From Rhodospirillales bacterium Ga0074136 (GTDB lineage Bacteria > Pseudomonadota > Alphaproteobacteria > Acetobacterales > Acetobacteraceae): DNA of 64,000 nt. Both the position numbers and the translations under genes were made by a program. Where the stretch lies: NCBI GenBank assembly GCA_001464375.1, contig LNEW01000145.1, positions 162,330 through 226,329 on the forward strand, read 5' to 3'. The notes under the pieces were generated by a model. That model saw only the letters and a program-made list of their open reading frames with translations. It had not been told where the DNA came from and ran no database searches. Below are positions 8,075 to 15,331 of the stretch, one piece after another. How positions within the stretch are numbered: position 1 is the stretch's first letter; every line of letters begins with the position of its first letter.

Positions 8075-9240
8075 AGATCACCCGCGTCCACGCCACCTGG
8101 TGCCATGTCCCGATCCCGTACGACCGGCAGCATGTCAGCGACTTTGGCCGCGTCACATCCTTCGACTCCGTCATCGTGCGGATCGAGACGGACCAGGGCA
8201 TCACCGGCTGGGGCGAGTCCAAGGCCGGCGTCGGCAGCGCGGCCGCCTGCGCGGGCCTCGCGGCCATCATCAACCTCGACTACGCGCCGCTGTTGGTCGG
8301 GCAGGATCCGCGCGACATCTCGCGCCTGTGGGACGTGATGTACAACACCCCGCGCGAGGGGTACGCGGTGGCGGAAGGCCATGTGCTGCCGCAGCTCGGC
8401 CGACGCGGACTCTCGATATCCGCGATCGCCGGCGTGGATGTCGCGCTGTGGGACATCCTTGGCAAGTCGCTCGGCGTGCCGGTATGGCGGCTGCTGGGCG
8501 GCAGGCGCGCGGAACGGATGCCGGCCTATGCCTCGGGCGGCTGGGCGGACGAGGCGAATATCGGCGCGCAGCTCAAGGGCTATTGCGACAAGGCCGGGTT
8601 CCGCGCGGTCAAGATGCGCATCGGCGTGATGGATGGATCGCCCGCGCGATCCGCCGCGCGCGTGCGCGCCGCGCGTCGCACGCTCGGCCCCGATGTGAAG
8701 CTGATGGCCGACGCTCACGGGACCTGGACCGTCGCCGAGGCGAAGGCCTTCTGCCGCATGGTCGAGGACCAGGACCTGTTCTGGTTCGAGGAGCCGGTCA
8801 GCGCCGACGACAAGCACGGCCTGGCGGAAGTCCGCCGCAGCAGCGCCGTGCCGATCAGTACTGGCGAGAGCGAGTTCACGCGCCACGATTTCCGCGAGAT
8901 CGCGGAGCTGCGCGGCGCCGACGTGCTGCAGCCCGACCTCGCCATCGCGGGCGGTCTCACGGAAGGCATGCGCATCGGTGCCATCGCCAGCGCGTTCAAC
9001 CTGCGGCTCGCGCCGCATCTGTGGTCGGGCGCGCCGGCCTTCGCGGCAGGGCTGCATCTCGCGGCCACGCAGCCGGCCGGCTTCATCCTCGAATACTCGC
9101 TCGGCCACAACCCGATGCTGCACGACCTGATCGAGGAGGATTTCCCGGTCGAGGACGGCATGATCGCGATCCCGGATCGCCCTGGCCTCGGGATCACGGT
9201 GCGGGAGAGCTTCCTCGCTGAATACGGCCGCACGGGCTGA
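8071..9240 (+). CDS. Enolase-superfamily enzyme with a KxR motif
   Basis: A 389-residue MR/MLE superfamily enzyme, a paralogue of the gene at 5925 but clearly diverged. The first catalytic motif is Lys181-Met-Arg183. Metal ligands lie in MADAHGT, WFEEPVS and STGESEF, and the probable histidine base is in LAPHLWSG. KxR variants occur in several acid-sugar dehydratase families, but the specificity is not readable. It overlaps the preceding dehydrogenase stop by 4 bases (ATGA). The N-terminus MKITRVHATWCHVPIPYDRQ is a complete family start. It is followed after 51 bases by the damaged Bug receptor gene. Confidence 0.9.
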   Translation: MKITRVHATWCHVPIPYDRQHVSDFGRVTSFDSVIVRIETDQGITGWGESKAGVGSAAACAGLAAIINLDYAPLLVGQDPRDISRLWDVMYNTPREGYAVAEGHVLPQLGRRGLSISAIAGVDVALWDILGKSLGVPVWRLLGGRRAERMPAYASGGWADEANIGAQLKGYCDKAGFRAVKMRIGVMDGSPARSAARVRAARRTLGPDVKLMADAHGTWTVAEAKAFCRMVEDQDLFWFEEPVSADDKHGLAEVRRSSAVPISTGESEFTRHDFREIAELRGADVLQPDLAIAGGLTEGMRIGAIASAFNLRLAPHLWSGAPAFAAGLHLAATQPAGFILEYSLGHNPMLHDLIEEDFPVEDGMIAIPDRPGLGITVRESFLAEYGRTG

Positions 9241-9291
9241 CGCAGGCCCGCCGGGCGGTGCGCCACCATGACAGGAAAAGGGAGACCACGA

Positions 9292-10256
9292 ATGACTGTA
9301 TCACGCATGCGGCGCCTGGGCCTGGCGGTCCTGGCAAGTGCCGGCCTCGGGGCGGCGGCCCTCCCGGCGTCGGCCCAGCAGGCCTTCCTGACCCGGGACG
9401 TGCGATTCCTGAACGCCTTCCCGCCGGGCGGCACGTCGGATCTCCTGGGGCGCATCCTGGCGGAACAGCTGTCGCAGCAGCTCGGGCAGCGGGTCGTGGT
9501 CGAGAACCGCACCGGCGCCGCGGGCGTGATCGCCACGCAGGAAGCGGCGCGCGCCGCGCCGGATGGCCACACCATCCTGCTGGCGTCGATGGGCATCATG
9601 GCCATCACGCCGCAGATGCAGCAGGTGCCCTATGATGTGGACAGCGACCTGACGCCGATCGTCAACGTCGCCTCGGTCTACAACATCCTGGTGGCGAACC
9701 CGAACAGCGAGGTCCGCACCTGGCAGGATCTCGCGCGGATCGGGCGGGAACGCCCGCGCACGCTGCGCTGCGCGACGGTCGGGCCGGGCTCGAGCCAGCA
9801 ATTGTCCTGCGTACTGTTCATGTCGTTGACGGGCGCGCAGATCGAACAGGTGCCCTATCGCGGCGGCGCGCCGGCCATCCTCGACATCGTCGCGGGCCGG
9901 GTGGATGTGATGTTCGGCAACATGCCGGAATACATGGGCCAGCCATCGCCTATGGCGCGTCGGAGGCCTCGCCCCTGCTGCCCGAACTCCCGGTGATTTC
10001 GCGCCAGGGGCTGGAGCAGTTCGTCATCCACAACTGGTTCGGCGTGGTCGGACCGGGGCGGATGGGCGCCGCGCTGACCGCGCGCTGGAACGAGGAGATC
10101 AACAAGGCGATGCAGGCGCCCGAGGTGCAGCGCCGCTTCGTCGAGAACGGGCTGCAGCGCCTCGGCGGGTCGCAGCAGGATTTCGTGCGGCAGATCATGG
10201 CGGACCGCGCGAAGTGGGGCGAGGTGGTGCGGGCGCACAATATCCGTCCCGAATAG
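9292..10256 (+). pseudogene. Bug/TctC receptor gene broken by a short deletion
   Basis: The first part encodes a signal peptide (LGLAVLASAGLGAAALPASAQ) and a normal Bug domain through FGNMPEYMGQ at about 9942. The frame then shifts and would stop at 9996 after PCCPNSR. From 9942 a different frame continues the family perfectly as AIAYGASEASPLLPELPVIS, then GLEQFVIHNWFGVV, and ends at TAG/TGA-bounded 10256. Homologues have about seven residues (IRxGxLR) at the junction. Loss of 22 bases fits both the missing residues and the frame change. ATG 9292 is preceded by AAAGGGAG. It is the last gene of the enolase-superfamily operon and would have supplied its solute receptor. Confidence 0.8.
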
Positions 10257-10274
10257 AGTGTCCGCCTGGCGGAT

Positions 10275-10301
10275 GCGGCCCTGCCGGCAGCGGCGGGCCG
10301 C
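10275..10301. terminator. GC-rich hairpin between convergent genes
   Basis: GCGGCCC at 10275-10281 pairs with GGGCCGC at 10295-10301 around a 13-base loop. It lies in the 54-base gap between the end of the Bug pseudogene and the end of the leftward dehydroquinase gene. It could end transcripts from both sides. There is no T-tract, so the call rests on symmetry and position only. Confidence 0.35.
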
Positions 10302-10310
10302 GACGCCGCG

Positions 10311-10748
10311 CTAGCCATCGATCAATTCGCGCATGGCGCGCACCGCCGTCGGGTATCCGCGCGCGCCCAGCCCGGCGATGACCGCGGTGGCGGTCGCCGA
10401 GACCAGGGAGTGGTGGTAGATCGCGTCCCGCTTGTGGATGTTCGAGATGTGCAGTTCGATGATCGGCACCGCGACCATCTTCAACGCATCGAGCACCGGG
10501 ATGGAACGGAAGGTCAGCCCGGCGGGATTGATGACGATGCCGGCGGCCTCGGTGTCGATGGCCTCATGGATCCAGTCCACCAGCTGGCCTTCGTGGTTGG
10601 TCTGGCGGAAGACGATCTCGTCCTCGCCGGCAGCGGCGCGGCACATCGCCTCGACCTCGGCGAGCGTGGTGCGGCCGTAGATCGCAGGCTCCCGCTTGCC
10701 CAGGCGGTTGAGGTTCGGCCCGTTGAGGACGTGGATGCAGCGGGGCAA
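10311..10748 (-). CDS. aroQ: Type II 3-dehydroquinate dehydratase-like protein
   Basis: A 145-residue protein with the type II dehydroquinase fold. Landmarks are HVLNGPNLNRLG, the flexible-loop arginine and tyrosine in KREPAIYG, QTNHEGQLVDWIHEA and IELHISNIH with the catalytic histidine. The usual NPGAxTHTS region reads NPAGLTFRS, and the usual arginine-His-His region reads IYHHS, so two substrate-contact positions differ from the family. The start is best taken as TTG at 10748, preceded by GAGGAAA on the minus strand. It lies 23 bases downstream of a TRAP permease gene, so a catabolic role on an imported quinate-like compound is more likely than aromatic biosynthesis. It may act on a different substrate. 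Confidence 0.75.
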   Translation of the reverse strand: MPRCIHVLNGPNLNRLGKREPAIYGRTTLAEVEAMCRAAAGEDEIVFRQTNHEGQLVDWIHEAIDTEAAGIVINPAGLTFRSIPVLDALKMVAVPIIELHISNIHKRDAIYHHSLVSATATAVIAGLGARGYPTAVRAMRELIDG

Positions 10749-10771
10749 GGCGGGTTTCCTCGAATGGTGGA

Positions 10772-12073
10772 TCAGCCCTGGTAGCCCATCTGCCGCGGCA
10801 GCCAGAGCACCAGTTCCGGCACGTAGGTGATCAGCATCAGTGCGGCGATCATCGCGAGCATGAACGGCAGGGTGTCGCGCACCACCGCCGAGATCGGCGT
10901 GTCCGACAGCTTCGCCACGATGAACAGCAGCAGGCCATAGGGCGGCGTGATCAGCCCGAGCATGATGTTCACCACCACCACGATGCCGAAATGCACCATG
11001 TCCACGCCCAGCGCCTGCGCCGTGGGCACCAGGACCGGCACCACCACCAGCAGGATGGTGCTGCCTTCCAGCAGGCAGCCCAGCACCAGCAGGACCACGT
11101 TCACCACCAGCAGGAATTCCCAGCGCGACATTTCCCATCCCGCCAGGACGCCGCGCACGGTGTTGGGGATGTTCTCGCTCGTGATGACGTAGTTGAAGGC
11201 CAGCGCACCCGCGATCAGCATGCCGATGGCGGCGGTCGACCGCGCGCTCTGCGCCACCGCGGCGAAGGTCTGGCGCAGCGTCAGGCTGCGGTACAACACC
11301 GCCGCGATCAGCCAGGCATAGGCGGCGGCAACGGCGGCGGCCTCGGTCGGTGTCATCACGCCGCCATAGATGCCGCCGAGCAGGATCATCGGCATCAGCA
11401 GCGCCGGAAAGGCTTCCAACGTCAGGCGGGGAAATTCGCGCAGTGGCACGCGGTCCGAGATCGGGAAATCGTGGCGATGCGCCATCCAGGCGTTGATGCC
11501 CATCTGCGTCAGCGCCATCAGCACGCCAGGGATCACGCCGGCAAGGAACAGGAAGCCGATCGACGCATCGGCGACCAGCGCATAGAGCACCATCGGGATC
11601 GAGGGCGGGATGATCGGCCCGATCACCGCGGTCACGGCGGTCAGCGCGGCGGCGTAGCTGGGCGGGTACGCGCCGCCCTTCGTCATCATGTCGATCTGCA
11701 CCTTGCCGCTGCCCGCGGCATCGGCGATGGCCGAGCCCGACATGCCGGCGAAGATCACGCTCTGCACGACATTCACGTGCCCGAGCCCGCCGCGGAAGCG
11801 CCCGACCAGCAGGTTGCAGAAGCGCAGCAGGCGGTCGGTCAGGCTGCCGGCGTTCATCAGTCCGGCCGAGAAGATGAACAGCGGCACCGCCAGCAGCACG
11901 TAGCTGCCGTTCAACCCGTTCAGCACCTGCTCCGCCGCGGTGGACATGTCCTGCCCGGACAGGCCCAGGTAGATGATGCTCGCCATGATCATCGTGAGCC
12001 CGATCGGCAGGCCCATCAGCGACAGGACCAGCAGCGCGACCAGGGACAGGGTGAACGGATCGAGCAGCGTCAC
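10772..12073 (-). CDS. TRAP transporter large permease subunit (DctM family)
   Basis: A 433-residue polytopic membrane protein of the DctM family, with about twelve hydrophobic segments. Family landmarks are GSGKVQIDMM near SAIADAAG, IGPIIPPSIPMVLYA, GVMTPTEAAA, and the C-terminal LGLITPPYGLLLF. DctM carries the Na+-coupled transport pathway. The start is GTG at 12073, which overlaps the stop of the DctQ gene (GTGA), giving MTLLDPFTLSLV. It is encoded after dctP and dctQ in one leftward operon and is followed by the aroQ-like gene. The imported substrate is probably a carboxylate. Confidence 0.92.
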   Translation of the reverse strand: MTLLDPFTLSLVALLVLSLMGLPIGLTMIMASIIYLGLSGQDMSTAAEQVLNGLNGSYVLLAVPLFIFSAGLMNAGSLTDRLLRFCNLLVGRFRGGLGHVNVVQSVIFAGMSGSAIADAAGSGKVQIDMMTKGGAYPPSYAAALTAVTAVIGPIIPPSIPMVLYALVADASIGFLFLAGVIPGVLMALTQMGINAWMAHRHDFPISDRVPLREFPRLTLEAFPALLMPMILLGGIYGGVMTPTEAAAVAAAYAWLIAAVLYRSLTLRQTFAAVAQSARSTAAIGMLIAGALAFNYVITSENIPNTVRGVLAGWEMSRWEFLLVVNVVLLVLGCLLEGSTILLVVVPVLVPTAQALGVDMVHFGIVVVVNIMLGLITPPYGLLLFIVAKLSDTPISAVVRDTLPFMLAMIAALMLITYVPELVLWLPRQMGYQG

Positions 12074-12564
12074 GCCGCGCCCCGGGCGATGCCGCGTCCC
12101 GTCGCCGCGCGCCAGGCGATCGCGGCGTGGCGGACGATCATGGCAACGGCGAAGACCAGGTAGACCGAGTACAGGATGTCGAACCGGATACCGAGATAGG
12201 CGCTGCGCTCCACCTTCATGAAGGTGACGTAGTCCACCATCGCCGGCAGCGACCAGGTGAAGACCACCACCACCGCAATGCCGGTGATGGCATCGCACAC
12301 CCGACGGATGCCGCCCGGCATGGCGCCATAGAGGATGTCGAAGCGGATCTCCTCGTCATCGCGCAACACCAGCCCGGCACCCCACAGGATGCCCCAGACC
12401 CAGGCAAGGGTGGACAGTTCCGCCGTCCAGCTCAGCGGCGCGTTCAGCACGTAGCGCGTGACGATCTGCAGCATGAAGGCGACGAACATCGCGACCAGCA
12501 GCGCCGTGAGAACGTCCTCGGCGCGCCGCCGTCCCCAACCGAGAAGGCGGCGCGCCGCACCCAT
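12070..12564 (-). CDS. TRAP transporter small permease subunit (DctQ family)
   Basis: A 164-residue membrane protein with four predicted transmembrane helices. The helix-2 region shows the family pattern of a tryptophan-rich segment, WTAELSTLAWVWGILWGAG, followed by a charged cytoplasmic loop (LRDDEEIRFD). DctQ pairs with DctM in the inner membrane. The gene starts 5 bases after the dctP stop and its own stop overlaps the dctM GTG start, so the three subunits are made from one message in stoichiometric order. Confidence 0.9.
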   Translation of the reverse strand: MGAARRLLGWGRRRAEDVLTALLVAMFVAFMLQIVTRYVLNAPLSWTAELSTLAWVWGILWGAGLVLRDDEEIRFDILYGAMPGGIRRVCDAITGIAVVVVFTWSLPAMVDYVTFMKVERSAYLGIRFDILYSVYLVFAVAMIVRHAAIAWRAATGRGIARGAA

Positions 12565-12569
12565 GCGGG

Positions 12570-13559
12570 TCAGCGCACCGCGGCGATGCGGTCGAGGATG
12601 CCGGCCGGCCAGGCCTGCGACTGCGTGGATGCCAGGTAGCGCCGCTGCGCCTCGGCACGGAAGGCGGCGACGTCGGGCTCATAGACATCCAGGCCCTGGG
12701 ACCGGAAGAACGCCACCATCTCCTGTTCCTGCGCCAGGTGCCGCTGCGTGCTGGCGTCGATCGCCTTGTTCGCCGCGGCCTGGATGGCGTCGCGCTGCGG
12801 CTGGGTCAGCCCGTCCCACAGGCGCGAGGAGATCGACAGCAGGTCGTAGGCGACCAGGTGGCTGGTCAGGACGAACTGCGTCGTCACCTCGTGGAAACGC
12901 ATGGTGCGGCTGGTCGGCAGCGGATTGTCCTGGCCGTCCACCGTGCCGGATTGCAGCGCGGTGTACAGCTCGGCGAAGGCCACCGGCGTTGGGTTGGCGC
13001 CGAGCGCCTCGCCGAGGAACTGCCAGGTCTCGCCCGGCGGCATGCGCAGCTTCATCCCCGCCATGTCGGCCGGCGTGTTGATGCGCTTGCGCGGCTTCAG
13101 GTTGACGTGGCGCGTGCCGAAATACAGCGGGCCCAGCACATGCACGTTCAGCTGGTCGCGCGCCATGCGGTTGAACTCGGCGCCGATCGGCCCGTTGAAC
13201 ACCGCGCGCATATGCGCCGCGTCGCGGAAAAGGTAGGCCGAGGCCATCACCGACCAAGCCGGGATCTGCCGCGAGAAATCCTGCGGGGCCAGGTTCGCCA
13301 TCTCGACATTGTTGCGCTGGATCGCCACCAGCTCGGTGCCCTGGCGGAACAGCGTTGCGTTCAGGTGCAGCTCGACATCGAACTGCGACTGGAGATCGGC
13401 GGCGAAGCCGCGCATCGCCTCGGCGCGTATGTCCTGGTCCGAGAAGACCGCGGTGAAGCGGATGCGCCGGCGCGCCTGGGCGCTCGCCGGCAGGCCGGGC
13501 AGCGCGAGGGCCGCGGCGGCGGCGGTGACGACGGATCGACGTCCGATAGGCATGCGCAT
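12570..13559 (-). CDS. TRAP transporter substrate-binding protein (DctP family)
   Basis: About 329 residues with a cleavable signal (VVTAAAAALALPGLPASAQA) after a double arginine, followed by the DctP fold. Typical landmarks are the MKLRMPPGETWQFLGEALGA segment, where the arginine binds the substrate carboxylate, and PVAFAELYTALQSGTVDGQ-type sequence after it. ATG 13559 was chosen because GGGAAGGAA precedes it on the minus strand; ATG 13553 is a close alternative. It is the first gene of the TRAP operon and is divergent from two GntR regulators, which probably control it. Confidence 0.92.
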   Translation of the reverse strand: MRMPIGRRSVVTAAAAALALPGLPASAQARRRIRFTAVFSDQDIRAEAMRGFAADLQSQFDVELHLNATLFRQGTELVAIQRNNVEMANLAPQDFSRQIPAWSVMASAYLFRDAAHMRAVFNGPIGAEFNRMARDQLNVHVLGPLYFGTRHVNLKPRKRINTPADMAGMKLRMPPGETWQFLGEALGANPTPVAFAELYTALQSGTVDGQDNPLPTSRTMRFHEVTTQFVLTSHLVAYDLLSISSRLWDGLTQPQRDAIQAAANKAIDASTQRHLAQEQEMVAFFRSQGLDVYEPDVAAFRAEAQRRYLASTQSQAWPAGILDRIAAVR

Positions 13560-13621
13560 GGGCGTGTTCCTTCCCTGAACCTTCGTTGTCGCGACGCTAG
13601 GCGGGCAGCGTCGCGCGATCA

Positions 13622-13641
13622 ATAGAGGTTACGGACTCTAT
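13622..13641. promoter_or_regulatory. Inverted repeat between the TRAP operon and the GntR pair
   Basis: ATAGAG at 13622-13627 is mirrored by CTCTAT at 13636-13641 across 8 bases. It lies in the 171-base divergent gap, 62 bases before the dctP start and 90 bases before the first GntR start. The symmetry, the lower GC content and the position make it a candidate operator for one or both of the adjacent FCD-type regulators. Binding is not shown. Confidence 0.4.
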
Positions 13642-13730
13642 CGGAGATTTCGCCGAATACCGGCTATTGCCCACAACCGCGCGCCTCGCCGATACTCGCC
13701 CCGCTGGAGCGGCCGGCAGGAGGCGCTGAT

Positions 13731-14483
13731 TTGAGACGCGCAGCGCGCGACACACCTGGTGCCGATGAGACCGCGGGCGACGCCGCCTATCGCCGCATGC
13801 GGGCCGATGTGGTGCTGGGGCGCCTCGCGCCCGGTCGAAAGATGGGACTGGATGGGCTGCGGGCGATCTATGGCGTCAGCATCGGCACGTTGCGCGAGGC
13901 CCTGAACCGGCTCGCCGCCGAGGGGCTGGTGCATGCCCAAGGGCAGCGCGGCTTCGCCGTGGCGCCCGTCTCGGCGGAGGATTTCCGCGAGGTTGCGGAA
14001 CTGCGGCTGCTGCTGGAATGCGAGGCGATCGGGGCGTCCTTCGCGGCCGGCGACCTCGAATGGGAAGGCCAGGTGGTCGCGGCGCACCACAAGCTGGCGG
14101 TGCTGGAGCGCAGGCTGTTGGCGGGCGCGGCCGCCGACCCGTCCCTGTGGAAGCACTACGACCGGGAATTCCACCACGCGCTGATCGCGGCCTGCGGGTC
14201 GGGTGCGCTGCTTGAAACCTACGCTGCCGCCTACGACCGTTTCCTGCGCTACCAGATGGTCGCGGTGGTATTCCGCGGCACCGTGGCGGCGCAGCAGCAT
14301 GCGGCGCTGCTGGACTGTGCCCTGGCACGTGATGCGGCACGCGCATGCCGCGTCCTGCACGCGCATGTGGAAGGCTGCGTGGAACATGTGGTGCGCGGCG
14401 GTGCGCTGACGCCCTTCCTGGCCGGCGCGCGCCCGTCCCGCCTTCCGGTGGCGATGCCTCAACCGGCCCGGCGCGCCCGATGA
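13731..14483 (+). CDS. GntR family (FCD) transcriptional regulator, first of a tandem pair
   Basis: A 250-residue regulator starting at TTG 13731, with AGGAGG at 13719-13724 just ahead. The winged helix includes GLRAIYGVSIGTLREALNRL and the wing HAQGQRGFAVA. The C-terminal FCD ligand-binding domain includes YDREFHHALIAACGS and QQHAALLD. The next gene encodes a close paralogue and overlaps its stop (ATGA at 14480). The pair is divergent from the TRAP/dehydroquinase operon and probably regulates it in response to the imported acid. The last 25 residues are proline- and arginine-rich and likely disordered. Confidence 0.88.
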   Translation: MRRAARDTPGADETAGDAAYRRMRADVVLGRLAPGRKMGLDGLRAIYGVSIGTLREALNRLAAEGLVHAQGQRGFAVAPVSAEDFREVAELRLLLECEAIGASFAAGDLEWEGQVVAAHHKLAVLERRLLAGAAADPSLWKHYDREFHHALIAACGSGALLETYAAAYDRFLRYQMVAVVFRGTVAAQQHAALLDCALARDAARACRVLHAHVEGCVEHVVRGGALTPFLAGARPSRLPVAMPQPARRAR

Positions 14484-15154
14484 CCAGCCAGGCCTTGCCG
14501 GCGGACACGGAAGCGGCGAGCGAGCGCGCGCGCCGCCTGATCCGCGCCGACATCCTGCGCGGCACCCTGGCCCCGGGGCAGAAGCTGCGGCTCGAGGGCC
14601 TGCGCGACACCTACGGCGTCGCGATCGGCACCCTGCGCGAGAGCCTCAGCCGGCTGATCGCCGAAAGGCTCGTCGTCGCGGAAGGCCAGCGCGGCTTCGA
14701 GGTGTCCCGGTTCTCCGCGCAGGAACTGCGGGAGCTTGCGCGGCTTCGCCTGCTGCTCGAAGGGCACGCGCTGGAGCACGCCCTCCGTGCCGGCGACATG
14801 GAATGGGAAGGGCGGGTGGCGGCCGCGCACCACAAGCTCTCGCAGATGGAAAAGCGGCTGGGCGCGGGCGAGGCCGGTGCGATCGACGCCTGGCGCCGCT
14901 TCGATTCCGAATTCCACTGCGCGCTGATCTCCGCCTGCGGGTCGCGCACGCTGATGGCCACGCACGCGACGATCTTCGACCGCTACCTGCGATACCAGAA
15001 CCTGGCCCTCGGCTTCCGCGGCCCGATTGCCGTCGAGGAGCATGCGGCGCTGCGCGACAGCGCGATCCGCCGCGACGCCGCCCGGGCGCGCGAGATCCTG
15101 GCGGCGCATATCCTGGGCGGCATTGACCACGCGCTGGCGAGCGGCGCGGTCTGA
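14480..15154 (+). CDS. GntR family (FCD) transcriptional regulator, second of a tandem pair
   Basis: A 224-residue regulator, paralogous to the preceding gene over nearly its whole length. The shared pattern is GLRDTYGVAIGTLRESLSRL in the DNA-binding domain and FDSEFHCALISACGS in the FCD domain, plus EWEGRVAAAHHKL. ATG 14480 overlaps the upstream stop, so the two are co-translated. A local gene duplication is the simplest origin. The recognition helices differ at only a few positions, so the two may share operators or form heterodimers. Confidence 0.88.
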   Translation: MTSQALPADTEAASERARRLIRADILRGTLAPGQKLRLEGLRDTYGVAIGTLRESLSRLIAERLVVAEGQRGFEVSRFSAQELRELARLRLLLEGHALEHALRAGDMEWEGRVAAAHHKLSQMEKRLGAGEAGAIDAWRRFDSEFHCALISACGSRTLMATHATIFDRYLRYQNLALGFRGPIAVEEHAALRDSAIRRDAARAREILAAHILGGIDHALASGAV

Positions 15155-15331
15155 CCGCGCGTCCGCGGAAGGCGGGCACCCTGGCATCCTTTCCGCGGCC
15201 GGCCGATGGTGCCATCACCGCCCAGGCGTGGCATTCTGCCGTAGCACCCGCGCGCGACCAGCAGGAGCACTTGGCGTGACACTTCCGGCAGCGGCCAGCA
15301 CCCATTCCCTCACCGTGCCCGGGGGCGCGGC

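Noticed and set aside
10991..12163. A 390-codon plus-strand frame opposite the TRAP permease
   Set aside because: Histidine/glutamine/arginine-rich antisense text of a hydrophobic membrane-protein gene.
13731..15154. The two GntR genes read as one broken or fused gene
   Set aside because: Each has a complete DNA-binding and ligand domain with its own start and stop, so a tandem duplication fits better.
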